DNA from: an uncultured Bacteroidales bacterium
GTDB taxonomy: Bacteria; Bacteroidota; Bacteroidia; Bacteroidales; Paludibacteraceae
Assembly (NCBI GenBank): GCA_903927945.1
Contig: CAIYOZ010000116.1
Span: 1 to 42,511 of the forward strand
Direction: 5' to 3'
DNA: 42,511 nt
Both the position numbers and the translations under genes were made by a program. Below, piece by piece: positions 1-10,893 of the stretch; position 1 is the first letter of the stretch, and each line of letters begins with the position of its first letter. A model generated the notes under the pieces. That model saw only the letters and a program-made list of their open reading frames with translations, was not told where the DNA came from and searched no databases.

Positions 1-61
1 GCGATTTCCATATCGCGTTCTTCCTTATTCAACTTTAATATTCGCGATATGGAAATCGCGA
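1..61. repeat. perfect 17-bp inverted repeat at the window edge
   Basis: Positions 1-17 (gcgatttccatatcgcg) are exactly reverse-complemented at 43-59, with a 25-nt spacer. The right arm continues with 'ga', so the repeat may extend left of the window. It lies about 60 bp upstream of the alcohol dehydrogenase start. It could be the terminator of an unseen upstream gene, an operator pair or an edge of a dispersed repeat. No T-run follows it, which argues against a simple terminator. Confidence 0.75.
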
Positions 62-122
62 GTCCCGATAATAAATTCTTTAAATTGAGGAGAAAAATAA
101 CCCTTTAAAATAAATTCAGAAC

Positions 123-1289
123 ATGTACAACTTTAGTTTTCACAATCCCACAACCATCTTATTTGGAAAAGACCAATTAAACGGCATCGAAGGGTTGATA
201 CCTGCCGATGCAAAAGTATTGATTACTTATGGAGGCGGAAGTGCCAAACGCAGTGGCCTCATCGATAAAGTAAAAACCGTACTTGGCAACCGGAAAGTAG
301 TAGAATTTGCAGGCATAGAGCCGAATCCTCATTACGAGACTCTCATGAAGGCGGTAGAAGTCATCCGCAACGAGGGAATCGATTTTCTGCTGGCAGTAGG
401 TGGTGGTTCAGTGATCGACGGTACCAAATTCATAACATTGGCTTCGTTTTATAAAGGCGATGCCACAGAGTTGCTGAAACATGGTTTCACGCCGATTACT
501 TCGGACACAGTGGAAAAAGTATTGCCCATCGGTGTGGTACTCACATTGCCTGCCACGGGTTCGGAAATGAATAACGGCGCTGTTATCAGCTATGACCACG
601 GTAAATATCCGGTCATGAGTAACCTCGCATATCCTAAATTCTCGGTGCTCGACCCGGTTTACACATTTACATTGCCGGCTATTCAGGTGGCCAATGGAGT
701 GGTGGATGCATTTGTGCACACTGCTGAACAATACATTACTTATCCCGTTGATGCCCGCGTTCAGGACCGCATGGCTGAAGGAATTTTGAAAACGTTGATT
801 GAGATTGGGGCAACCACGGTAACGGAACCCGAAAATTACGATGCACGTGCCAACCACGTATGGGCAGCGACCATGGCATTGAATGGAATTATTGCCGTAG
901 GAGTACCTCAGGATTGGGCTACCCACATGATTGGTCATGAGCTGACTGCCATGTTTGGCATTGATCACGGTCAAACACTGGCCATTGTTTATCCGGCATT
1001 GATGGCTGAAATGAAGGAGCAAAAGGGTGCTAAGCTGTTGCAATATGCCGAACGGGTCTGGGATATCACAGAAGGTAACGACGATGAAAGAATTGATAAG
1101 GCTATCGCTAAAACCAGTGAGTTCTTCGAAAGCCTGGGCATCAAAACTCATTTGTCCGAATATGGCGTGAGAGCCGAACAAGTTGCTGACGTTGTTGCAC
1201 AACTTGAAGCACACGGCATGACTGCCCTTTCGGAAACCGGTAAAATCACATTGGAAGTAAGCCGAAAGATTTTAGAAAGAGCATTCTAA
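123..1289 (+). CDS. yqhD: iron-containing alcohol dehydrogenase, YqhD/BdhA type
   Basis: Predicted cytosolic NADPH-dependent alcohol dehydrogenase/aldehyde reductase of the group III metal-dependent family. The 388-residue length matches E. coli YqhD (387). Visible signatures are the GGGS loop at 37-40, GGGSVIDG near 93-100, LPATGSEMN near 142-150, and a metal-ligand set that lines up with YqhD at an offset of one: D195, H199, H268 and H282. YqhD enzymes reduce a wide range of aldehydes, including products of lipid peroxidation, and in E. coli the gene is controlled by an AraC-type regulator. Two AraC-family genes lie within 6 kb, which suggests similar control here, but that link is inferred. 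The gene ends in a hairpin terminator, so it is probably its own transcription unit or the last gene of one. Confidence 0.93.
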   Translation: MYNFSFHNPTTILFGKDQLNGIEGLIPADAKVLITYGGGSAKRSGLIDKVKTVLGNRKVVEFAGIEPNPHYETLMKAVEVIRNEGIDFLLAVGGGSVIDGTKFITLASFYKGDATELLKHGFTPITSDTVEKVLPIGVVLTLPATGSEMNNGAVISYDHGKYPVMSNLAYPKFSVLDPVYTFTLPAIQVANGVVDAFVHTAEQYITYPVDARVQDRMAEGILKTLIEIGATTVTEPENYDARANHVWAATMALNGIIAVGVPQDWATHMIGHELTAMFGIDHGQTLAIVYPALMAEMKEQKGAKLLQYAERVWDITEGNDDERIDKAIAKTSEFFESLGIKTHLSEYGVRAEQVADVVAQLEAHGMTALSETGKITLEVSRKILERAF

Positions 1290-1308
1290 AGAACTAGTTG
1301 AAATTCAT

Positions 1309-1339
1309 TTCCATGTACTGATAATGACAGTACGTGGAA
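1309..1339 (+). terminator. hairpin terminator after yqhD
   Basis: The 12-bp arms ttccatgtactg (1309-1320) and cagtacgtggaa (1328-1339) pair with one G-U wobble around a 7-nt loop, 19 bp after the stop codon. The sequence that follows is AT-rich but has no long T-run. Confidence 0.6.
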
Positions 1340-1361
1340 TAATTTAATCTCTTAATCCAAA

Positions 1362-1412
1362 ACGCATAGAACCACATAGCCTATGCATCTATGTTGTCTA
1401 TGTGAATTCTAT
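1362..1412. repeat. short degenerate CTATG/CATAG repeat
   Basis: The upstream region of the SDR gene carries several copies of the core CATAG/CTATG, roughly 9 bp apart on the right side (cctatgcat, ctatgttgt, ctatgtgaa). Cacatag (1373-1379) pairs with ctatgtg (1398-1404). It could be a slippage-derived repeat, or an operator for the SDR gene that starts about 25 bp downstream. The boundaries are approximate. Confidence 0.45.
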
Positions 1413-1434
1413 TGGGTTTTAAAATTAAACTGTT

Positions 1435-2280
1435 ATGAAAAACAATTCTTCAACCGTTATCGTCGTTATCGGTGCCGGATCCATTGGGCAGGCAATTGTT
1501 CGACGAATAGGTGCTGGCAAACACATTCTTCTTGCCGACCTTCGACCCGAAAATAGTGAAGCAGCTGCAAAAGTATTAAGTGAAGCAGGTTTTGAAGTGA
1601 GCACGGCAGTCGTGGATGTATCCTCCAGGGCTTCGGTTCATGCACTTGTTGAGACTTCCATCGCCATTGGCCCTGTCACAGGGCTGATACATGCTGCCGG
1701 TGTTTCCCCATCACAGGCAACTCCTGCTACAATCCTGAAAGTGGATCTGTATGGTACCGCACTTGTGCTGGAGGAATTTGGCAGCGTCATCGAACGCGGT
1801 GGTTCGGGTGTCGTGATTGCATCACAATCAGGTCATCGGCTGCCTTCATTAACACCGGAACAGGATAAAGCTCTTGCCACCACTGCAGTTGAAGAGTTAC
1901 TGGCACTGGATATGCTTCAACCGGACAAAGTAACCGACCCGTTGAATGCCTATCAGCTTTCCAAAAGAGGAAATTCATTGCGGGTGATGGCCGAAGCAGT
2001 ACGTTGGGGCAAACGGGGAGCGCGCATCAATACCATTAGCCCGGGAATCATTATTACCCCGCTGGCAAAAGATGAATTATCAGGCCCCAGGGGGGATGGA
2101 TACCGCTGAATGATCGAAATTTCAGCAGTGGGACGTGCAGGCACTCCCGACGAAGTAGGAACCGTAGGTGCTTTGTTGATGGGACCCGACGGTGCATTTA
2201 TTACCGGTAGTGACTTTTTGATGGATGGTGGCGTTACCGCTGCGTATTGGTATGGAGAACTGGCTCCAAAACCGGTGTAA
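1435..2280 (+). pseudogene. SDR-family oxidoreductase interrupted by an in-frame TGA
   Basis: Reads as one short-chain dehydrogenase/reductase. The first 224 codons contain the NAD(P)-binding GAGSIG (13-18), the HAAG segment near 86-89, the active-site serine region (IASQSG, S130/S132), the catalytic Y173-x3-K177 and the PG segment after it (near 203-204). A TGA stop lies at 2107-2109. The same frame continues without a break from 2110 to a TAA at 2278-2280. It encodes the expected SDR tail: GRAGTPDEVG, GSDFLMDGG, then AAYWYGEL. The stop sits where R-R-M-I-E would be expected, so a single CGA-to-TGA transition explains it. The main part keeps its active site but lacks the last 56 residues, which normally complete the fold and the oligomer interface. 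It is either a recent nonsense allele, a sequencing error or a truncated but expressed protein. Confidence 0.85.
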
Positions 2281-2308
2281 AACAAACAAATATAAAACAG
2301 TTGAGAAT

Positions 2309-3574
2309 ATGAAAAACACAGTGACAATTTTAATGGTTGCAGTCATTTTATTCTTCAGCCAACAGAATCAATTAAATGCACAAGATATGAAAGAAGAAAT
2401 TCCAAACATCAGCAACTTCTCGGTGGGAAACGAGCTTCCCGAAATGTATTCGAAATACTTTACAGGACACGCTTATCTGGCACCGCTAACTAAAAATAAA
2501 GATTTAAATTGTTCGATCTCGAATGTAACCTTTGAACCGGGCTGCCGGAATAACTGGCATAGCCATGCCGGGGGTCAAATCCTGGTGGTGGTAGGCGGAA
2601 AAGGATATTATCAGGCCAAGGGTGAACCGGCACGGTTGCTTTTACCGGGTGATGTGGTTGAAATACCGGTTAATGTGGTTCACTGGCATGGAGCTGCTCC
2701 GGATAGTTGGTTCTCGCATTTGGCGATTGAGACAAATCCTCAGGTCAGCAAAAATACCTGGTTAGAACAGGTGGATGATGAGCAATATCAAAAAGCAACC
2801 GGGGGTACAAGCAGTAAAGAGATCAACCTGACTATAGCAGCTATTAAAAATCATGAGGAATTATGGCCCGGTTATGAGTCAAAAGCAGCTAAAACTGATC
2901 CTGAACTGATTCAGGTATTCGATAATTTTGCCTTCGATGATGTGATCAGTTCCGGGAATCTGGATACTAAAACCCGGGTGATGATGATCCTGGGGTCGAC
3001 CATTGCATGTCAGGCGCAAACGGAGTATAAAATGATGATGAATGCTGCTCTCAATGTAGGTGTCACTCCGGTTGAAGTGAAGGAAATCCTGTATCAGTCG
3101 GTTCCGTATGTGGGAATTGCCAAAGTGATTGATTTTATCAACCTGACCAACGAGATAATGACCGAACGGGGCATTCAGCTTCCGCTTGAGGGTCAATCGA
3201 CAACCACTCCTGAAACCCGTATGGAAAAAGGACTGGTGTTGCAGAAAGAGATTTTCGGGGAAATGATTGACAAAATGTATGAAAAATCCCCTAAAAATCA
3301 GCTTCATATCCAGCAGTATTTATCGGCCAACTGCTTTGGTGACTATTATACCCGAAATGGATTGGATGTAAAAACCCGCGAGCTGTTGACTTATTCCATG
3401 CTAATCAGTATGGGTGGAACGGAATCGCAGGTAAAAGGCCATATTGCAGGCAATGTAAAGGTGGGTAACAACAAAGAAACATTGTTGACTGTCACCACAC
3501 AACTGTTGCCATACATTGGTTATCCAAGGACTCTGAATGCACTAAATTGTTTAAACGAAGTAATCCCTGAATAA
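2309..3574 (+). CDS. exported cupin plus double carboxymuconolactone-decarboxylase-like protein
   Basis: A 421-residue protein with three modules. It begins with a signal peptide of about 24 residues (hydrophobic VTILMVAVILFF, probable cleavage at LNA/Q). A cupin at about 65-145 carries candidate metal ligands H84, H86, H125 and H127 (motifs WHSHAGGQ and VVHWHG). Two CMD/AhpD-like helical domains follow at about 197-290 and 315-418. The start at 2309 is preferred over 2225 because it places the signal peptide at the N terminus and begins after the SDR reading frame ends at 2280. Cupin-CMD proteins occur in many bacterial redox clusters, but a substrate cannot be assigned. The gene ends one base before the flavodoxin start, so the two are surely co-transcribed. 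Export points to a periplasmic role. Confidence 0.85.
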   Translation: MKNTVTILMVAVILFFSQQNQLNAQDMKEEIPNISNFSVGNELPEMYSKYFTGHAYLAPLTKNKDLNCSISNVTFEPGCRNNWHSHAGGQILVVVGGKGYYQAKGEPARLLLPGDVVEIPVNVVHWHGAAPDSWFSHLAIETNPQVSKNTWLEQVDDEQYQKATGGTSSKEINLTIAAIKNHEELWPGYESKAAKTDPELIQVFDNFAFDDVISSGNLDTKTRVMMILGSTIACQAQTEYKMMMNAALNVGVTPVEVKEILYQSVPYVGIAKVIDFINLTNEIMTERGIQLPLEGQSTTTPETRMEKGLVLQKEIFGEMIDKMYEKSPKNQLHIQQYLSANCFGDYYTRNGLDVKTRELLTYSMLISMGGTESQVKGHIAGNVKVGNNKETLLTVTTQLLPYIGYPRTLNALNCLNEVIPE

Positions 3575-3575
3575 A

Positions 3576-4133
3576 ATGAAAACAAAACTTGTCTTAATTA
3601 CATTACTGGTCCTATTCATGCCAGGTATTCACTCGAATGCGCAAACAACTGGAAAGAAAATTCTGGTGGCTTATTTCTCGCATAGTGGTAATACACGAGC
3701 AGTCGGGTACCAGATTTGCAAAAAAGTAGACGGTGAATCGTTTGAAATACAGGTCGTAAAACCGTACCCAGCCGACTACAACACCGTAGTTGATCTAGCT
3801 AAACGGGAACTTAAAGCAGATTACCGGCCTGAACTTAAAAGCAGATTAAAGAATATCAAACAGTATGATGTGATTTTCATAGGGTATCCCAATTGGTGGG
3901 GTACCTATCCGCAAGCTGTGAAAGTATTTTTATCTCAATATGATTTTTCAGGAAAAACCATTATTCCCTTTTGTACACATGAAGGCAGTGAACTTGGACG
4001 GAGTGTTGCTGACCTGAAGAAGTTATGCTCAAAATCGACTATTCTGGAAGGCCTGGCTATTCGTGGCAGTGCTGCACACAATTCGGATGACCGGATAGAG
4101 GAATGGTTGAAGAAAATTAAGATGATCAAATAA
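3576..4133 (+). CDS. exported flavodoxin (flavodoxin_4 type)
   Basis: A 185-residue flavodoxin-like protein. An N-terminal signal peptide (about residues 1-22, ending near SNA/Q) precedes the flavin-phosphate loop SHSGNTR at 35-41. Then come the GYPNWWGTYP segment, KTIIPFCTHEGS, and a C-terminal LAIRGS. These are the signatures of the flavodoxin_4 family, which binds FMN. Flavodoxins are normally cytosolic electron carriers, so a signal peptide is unusual. A close paralogue without a signal peptide lies at 8995-9525. The gene follows the cupin-CMD gene by one base and precedes an AraC regulator by about 9 bp, so the three probably form one operon. Export is inferred from the sequence only. 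Confidence 0.88.
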   Translation: MKTKLVLITLLVLFMPGIHSNAQTTGKKILVAYFSHSGNTRAVGYQICKKVDGESFEIQVVKPYPADYNTVVDLAKRELKADYRPELKSRLKNIKQYDVIFIGYPNWWGTYPQAVKVFLSQYDFSGKTIIPFCTHEGSELGRSVADLKKLCSKSTILEGLAIRGSAAHNSDDRIEEWLKKIKMIK

Positions 4134-4142
4134 TTACAGACT

Positions 4143-4964
4143 ATGGCACCGGAACGTAACGAATCGTTGAGATTCAACTATCACGATATATTTTTCAGTT
4201 ATTATTTCAATAACGAAATAAGTTGCATGCAAATGATTAAAGATCATATGCTTGTATATGTTTATTCCGGTGAAATGATTCTGGAGGAAGGAAATGTAAA
4301 AACAGCAGTCCACAAAGGTGAATGTGTATTCCTGCGCAGGGATAACCGGATTAAACTGACAAAACAACCCCGGGGAGAAGAGCAGTTTCAGGCTATCTTT
4401 ATGCACTTCAAGCGCAATTTCCTGAGAGATTTTTATCAGACAATAGACAAAAAAGTGCTGCCATTAGAGGCCGGGAAGTATAAACCAAGTGTGATTAAAC
4501 TGCCAGATACGCCTGATGTTGAAAGTCTGTTTCAATCCATGAAGCCCTACTTCGACACGGACAAAGAACCGTTAAAGGAACTGATGCAATTGAAATTGCA
4601 GGCAGGGGTTTACACCCTTCTCGACATTGATACACGTTTTTACCCGGCTCTGTTTGACTTCACAGAGCCGTGGAAAATAGACATCCTCGACTATATGGAG
4701 GAGAATTATATGTACGATTTATCGGTGGAAGAAATTGCAGGCTTTACAGGTCGAAGCCTGGCTTCATTCAAACGAGACTTCAAAAAGATAAGTACCCTGC
4801 CTCCTCAGAAATGGTTGATAGAAAAAAGGTTGAAAATTGCCCGTGATAAAATAAGGAACGAAAACAGACGGATCTCAGATGTCTATCTGGAAGTAGGATT
4901 TAAAAATCTATCCCACTTTTCATCTGCATTTAAGAAGCAATTCGGCTATGCACCCAGTGCATGA
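4143..4964 (+). CDS. AraC-family transcriptional regulator
   Basis: A 273-residue regulator. The N-terminal half (about 1-160) is a cupin-like sensing domain that resembles the AraC_binding_2 type (FSYYFNNE, YSGEMILEEG, GECVFLRRDNR). The C-terminal 95 residues are a double helix-turn-helix: the first helix pair is around LSVEEIAGFTGRSLASFKRDF and the second around ISDVYLEVGFKNLSHFSSAF, ending FKKQFGYAPSA. It is the third gene of the cupin-CMD / flavodoxin unit and probably controls it or the nearby reductases. The stop is followed at once by the first copy of the 55-bp repeat with its terminator. The inducer is unknown. Confidence 0.9.
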   Translation: MAPERNESLRFNYHDIFFSYYFNNEISCMQMIKDHMLVYVYSGEMILEEGNVKTAVHKGECVFLRRDNRIKLTKQPRGEEQFQAIFMHFKRNFLRDFYQTIDKKVLPLEAGKYKPSVIKLPDTPDVESLFQSMKPYFDTDKEPLKELMQLKLQAGVYTLLDIDTRFYPALFDFTEPWKIDILDYMEENYMYDLSVEEIAGFTGRSLASFKRDFKKISTLPPQKWLIEKRLKIARDKIRNENRRISDVYLEVGFKNLSHFSSAFKKQFGYAPSA

Positions 4965-5019
4965 TAATTGAGCCAATCAGCAAAAATGTTTGAGCCGCAG
5001 GGAAAACCATTCCTTGCGG
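4965..5019. repeat. 55-bp intergenic repeat, copy 1
   Basis: Starts at the base after the AraC stop codon and matches 8876-8930 at 53 of 55 positions. The differences are C/A in 'caatCag/caatAag' and T/C in 'ccTtgcgg/ccCtgcgg'. It includes the hairpin listed separately. Such high identity in non-coding DNA 3.9 kb apart implies a recent duplication or selection on the whole unit, not only on the stem. Confidence 0.9.
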
Positions 5020-5022
5020 CTC
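4992..5022. terminator. terminator between convergent AraC genes (repeat copy 1)
   Basis: An 11-bp stem, gagccgcaggg (4992-5002) with ccttgcggctc (5012-5022), has one G-U pair and a 9-nt loop and is followed by attttat. It lies between two convergent genes and could serve both strands. Confidence 0.75.
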
Positions 5023-5119
5023 ATTTTATATTGTCTATTCATGATCTCTTGTATAGGCACTTTAAGTTATAAATTGTTGATAACCAATTTTACTACTTGG
5101 TAATATGTATTTCATTGGT

Positions 5120-6013
5120 TTAATTCAACATTCTGAATTCAATTGGCGTATATCCGGTCTCATTCTTGAACAGTCTGGTAAAATGCTGAGGATATTTAAA
5201 CCCCAATTCAAAAGCAATTTCATTAATCGATTTACCTTTGTCATATATTTTATCTTTTGCTATATCAATCAATTTTAATGAAATATATTCTTTGACAGTT
5301 TTACCGGTTTCCCGTTTAAACATATCTCCGAAATAATTGTTTGATAAGTGCAATTGCTCAGCGAAATAACCCACGGATGGCAAACCAATGGACTGAGGTT
5401 TATCCGACTGAAAATAATCCTGCAGCAGATATTCAAACTTTTCAACTGACCCTTTGTGAGTGTTTTCACGGGTCATAAATTGCCGGTCATAAAAACGCAT
5501 ACAATAATTGAGGAACAACTCGATGTTTGAAACAATCAGTTTTTTACTATGCTTATCAATAGCGTGAGCTATTTCAAATTCAATTTTTGAGAAACAATCC
5601 AGAATAATCTTTTTTTCCTGCTCCGACAAGTGAAGTGCTTCATTGGAAGCATACGAAAAGAAAGAGTAATCATGTATGGTTTTGGCTAGCGATGTGCCAT
5701 GTATTAAATCAGGATGAAATACCAGGGCATATCCCTGCGGTTGGAAGTACTCATCTTTATTTTCACCAATCACCTGACCGGGTGCCAGAAATACCAAGGT
5801 ACCTTCCTGGTAATCGTAATTCTTGAGTCCGTAGCGTAAGTCACCACATTTAACCTGCTTCAGGAAAATGGCATAAAAACCATAATAGGCGCGCCTGAGT
5901 TTCTTTGGTTCTGCATTTTCAAAGTGAATAAGACTGACAAGCGGATGCAGCGTTTCCTGTTTGTTTATAGCATTGTATTCGCTAATGGTATTAAATTTCA
6001 AAATATCTTCCAT
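5120..6013 (-). CDS. AraC-family transcriptional regulator, divergent from the AKR5-like reductase
   Basis: A 297-residue regulator on the minus strand. The N-terminal about 170 residues form a cupin-type sensor (with YGFYAIFLKQV and GTLVFLAPGQV). The C-terminal AraC DNA-binding domain contains two HTH motifs, around SVGYFAEQLHLSNNYFGDMF and SINEIAFELGFKYPQHFTRLF, and ends FKNETGYTPIEFRMLN. I chose the start at 6013 over an in-frame ATG at 6058 because a TATATTTG -7 box (6049-6042 on this strand) lies between them, and because family members begin close to this methionine. It is transcribed divergently from the aldo/keto reductase at 6216, the usual layout for a regulator and its target. Its effector is unknown. 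Confidence 0.9.
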   Translation of the reverse strand: MEDILKFNTISEYNAINKQETLHPLVSLIHFENAEPKKLRRAYYGFYAIFLKQVKCGDLRYGLKNYDYQEGTLVFLAPGQVIGENKDEYFQPQGYALVFHPDLIHGTSLAKTIHDYSFFSYASNEALHLSEQEKKIILDCFSKIEFEIAHAIDKHSKKLIVSNIELFLNYCMRFYDRQFMTRENTHKGSVEKFEYLLQDYFQSDKPQSIGLPSVGYFAEQLHLSNNYFGDMFKRETGKTVKEYISLKLIDIAKDKIYDKGKSINEIAFELGFKYPQHFTRLFKNETGYTPIEFRMLN

Positions 6014-6041
6014 GTTTTCAAGCTGTTTAGTTAGAACAATG

Positions 6042-6049
6042 CAAATATA
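6042..6049 (-). promoter_or_regulatory. -7 box TATATTTG for the divergent AraC gene
   Basis: The minus strand reads TATATTTG, a full match to the Bacteroidota TAnnTTTG consensus, about 30 bp before the AraC start. A TTTG lies 16 bp further upstream (6069-6066), somewhat close for a -33 element. The box supports the downstream start codon. Confidence 0.5.
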
Positions 6050-6107
6050 CTGAATCATTCGATATCAAATTAAGTCAACAGGGTAAAACCGTGTTTTTGG
6101 TAGATAA

Positions 6108-7067
<960 letters not shown>

Positions 7068-7105
7068 TTTTGATTAAAAAAACTATTCACTCTCAACTAC
7101 AAAAC

Positions 7106-7597
7106 ATGAAAAAACGAATTTTAGGATTATTAGTCTTAGTGGCAATGACCCAAAACTTCTTCGCACAACAAAAAGATGCGAACTTAAAGGTCGCGGTGAA
7201 TACGAAAGCCGAACAGGAAATCATTCAGCTTTCCAAAGACAAGTGGCAGTGGATGGCCGACAAAAATGCAGACACACTAAAAACTCTGTTTCACGAAAAA
7301 GCAATGTTTGTACATATGGGCGGAAGTTGGGGAACAGATCAGGAACTCAATGTTATCAAAAGCAGCGGAATTTGGTACAAAAAAGCGGATATCCATGAGG
7401 TATCGGTGAATATTATTGGCAATACTGCTATTCTATTAAACAGAATAACGCTCTTGGCCGTTGTGGGTGGCAATGAAGTTACCAATCCTTTTGTGGTTAC
7501 CGAAGTGTATATAAAACTAAACGATGCTTGGAAATTAGGTTCACTATCGTTCACCAGGTTGCTTACACCTCCGGCTTCGGGATCAGGTTCACACTAA
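7106..7597 (+). CDS. exported NTF2-like (SnoaL/DUF4440-type) protein
   Basis: A 163-residue protein. A signal peptide (LGLLVLVAMTQNFFAQ, cleavage near residue 21) precedes one NTF2-like domain. It shows the usual run for DUF4440-like folds: KDKWQWMADKNADTLKTLF, then FVHMGGSW, then a strand-rich region ending AWKLGSLSFTRL. These cone-shaped domains bind small ligands or act as simple enzymes, and no catalytic residue can be assigned. The start at 7106 gives a proper signal peptide; a TTG at 7070 would only add a hydrophilic stretch. The gene sits 38 bp after the reductase and about 30 bp before the Tat reductase, so it is probably part of the same operon and works in the periplasm. Confidence 0.8.
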   Translation: MKKRILGLLVLVAMTQNFFAQQKDANLKVAVNTKAEQEIIQLSKDKWQWMADKNADTLKTLFHEKAMFVHMGGSWGTDQELNVIKSSGIWYKKADIHEVSVNIIGNTAILLNRITLLAVVGGNEVTNPFVVTEVYIKLNDAWKLGSLSFTRLLTPPASGSGSH

Positions 7598-8794
<1,197 letters not shown>

Positions 8795-8875
8795 GGACAA
8801 AACAGTAACTGGAAATTATGCTCGCGATCTTTCGCAAAGTTGCTTATACCTTCAGGCCCTTTGTCAGGGTCTCAC

Positions 8876-8930
8876 TAATTGAGCCAATAAGCAAAAATGT
8901 TTGAGCCGCAGGGAAAACCATTCCCTGCGG
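8876..8930. repeat. 55-bp intergenic repeat, copy 2
   Basis: Matches 4965-5019 at 53 of 55 positions in the same orientation. Here it starts 81 bp after the reductase stop codon, not directly at a stop codon. The sequence before it (cctttgtcagggtctcac) has no counterpart before copy 1. Confidence 0.9.
8906..8930 (+). terminator. terminator after the Tat reductase (repeat copy 2)
   Basis: An 8-bp perfect stem, ccgcaggg (8906-8913) with ccctgcgg (8923-8930), has a 9-nt loop and is followed directly by a T5 run. The T5 tract makes it a better terminator than copy 1, although the stem is shorter. Confidence 0.8.
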
Positions 8931-8939
8931 TTTTTGTTC

Positions 8940-8947
8940 TAATTTTG
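8940..8947 (+). promoter_or_regulatory. -7 box TAATTTTG for the cytosolic flavodoxin
   Basis: A full TAnnTTTG match 47 bp before the flavodoxin start and only 9 bp after the terminator stem. It would give the flavodoxin / reductase pair its own promoter. No clear -33 TTTG is seen at the usual distance. Confidence 0.5.
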
Positions 8948-8994
8948 CATCAACAAAAAAGAATAATGTAAATTCAAAAACAGCTGAATATAAA

Positions 8995-10508
<1,514 letters not shown>

Positions 10509-10584
10509 TAATACTTCCAAATCACTTTATTACAGTTTACGTCAGGCAAGCCGAATCGCCGGAATTGGAAGTACATAAAAGCGT

Positions 10585-10632
10585 GGGGGCGGAAGAACAA
10601 ACCCTGAGACAGGAACTGTTCTACCCGCCTCT
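10585..10632 (+). other. structured hairpin between the reductase and panB
   Basis: Three stacked helices are visible: ggcgg/ccgcc (10588-10592 with 10625-10629), agaaca/tgttct (10594-10599 with 10617-10622) and cctg/cagg (10603-10606 with 10610-10613, loop AGA), separated by a 1x2 and a 3x3 internal loop. G-U and G-C pairs extend the base to 10585-10632. It could be the reductase terminator, but no T-run follows, or part of a small RNA. Confidence 0.55.
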
Positions 10633-10762
10633 ACACTATTTATATTATTGGATATCTGAATTGTATTGTTTCTCGTTAAAAGCCGGTTTTATTGATTATT
10701 TATGAATTCCTTTTTATTGTATGAAATTCCCTCAATTGTGTTACTCCCACTAAGTTTTTTTG

Positions 10763-10770
10763 TACTTTTG
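10763..10770 (+). promoter_or_regulatory. -7 box TACTTTTG upstream of panB
   Basis: A full TAnnTTTG match, which would give a 5' leader of about 115 nt before the panB ATG. The nearest TTG (10736-10738) is 24 bp upstream, longer than usual. Confidence 0.5.
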
Positions 10771-10893
10771 CCGGATTAATTGAAATGAGGTCATGAAAGA
10801 ATCGGGAATAATGCCGGTTGATAAACAGATTGATTGATCGGTTTCATACATTTTGAAGAAACTACAGAATAATAATCCATTAAATTAATAGTT

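Larger units (their letters stand above)
8795..8994. other. intergenic region with the second repeat copy and a promoter
   Basis: Between the Tat reductase and the second flavodoxin lie the second copy of the 55-bp repeat, its terminator and, overlapping the terminator's end, a -7 box. Upstream of the repeat a 28-codon open frame starts at 8819 and runs into it; no known family is recognised there and it is not called as a gene. Confidence 0.6.
10509..10893. other. 385-bp gap before panB
   Basis: No gene is supported here. It holds one well-formed stem-loop (10585-10632) and a -7 box (10763-10770), described separately. The remainder is AT-rich with no further structure that I could identify. 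Confidence 0.6.

Noticed and set aside
408-1214. 268-codon minus-strand open frame
   Set aside because: It is the mirror of yqhD, with no recognisable domain; the plus-strand gene has all expected motifs.
2107-2109. TGA as selenocysteine or programmed read-through
   Set aside because: The family has arginine here, not cysteine, and I see no stem-loop right after the stop; a nonsense change is simpler.
8819-8905. 28-codon open frame upstream of the second flavodoxin
   Set aside because: It runs into the non-coding repeat and its terminator stem, and has no recognisable domain.
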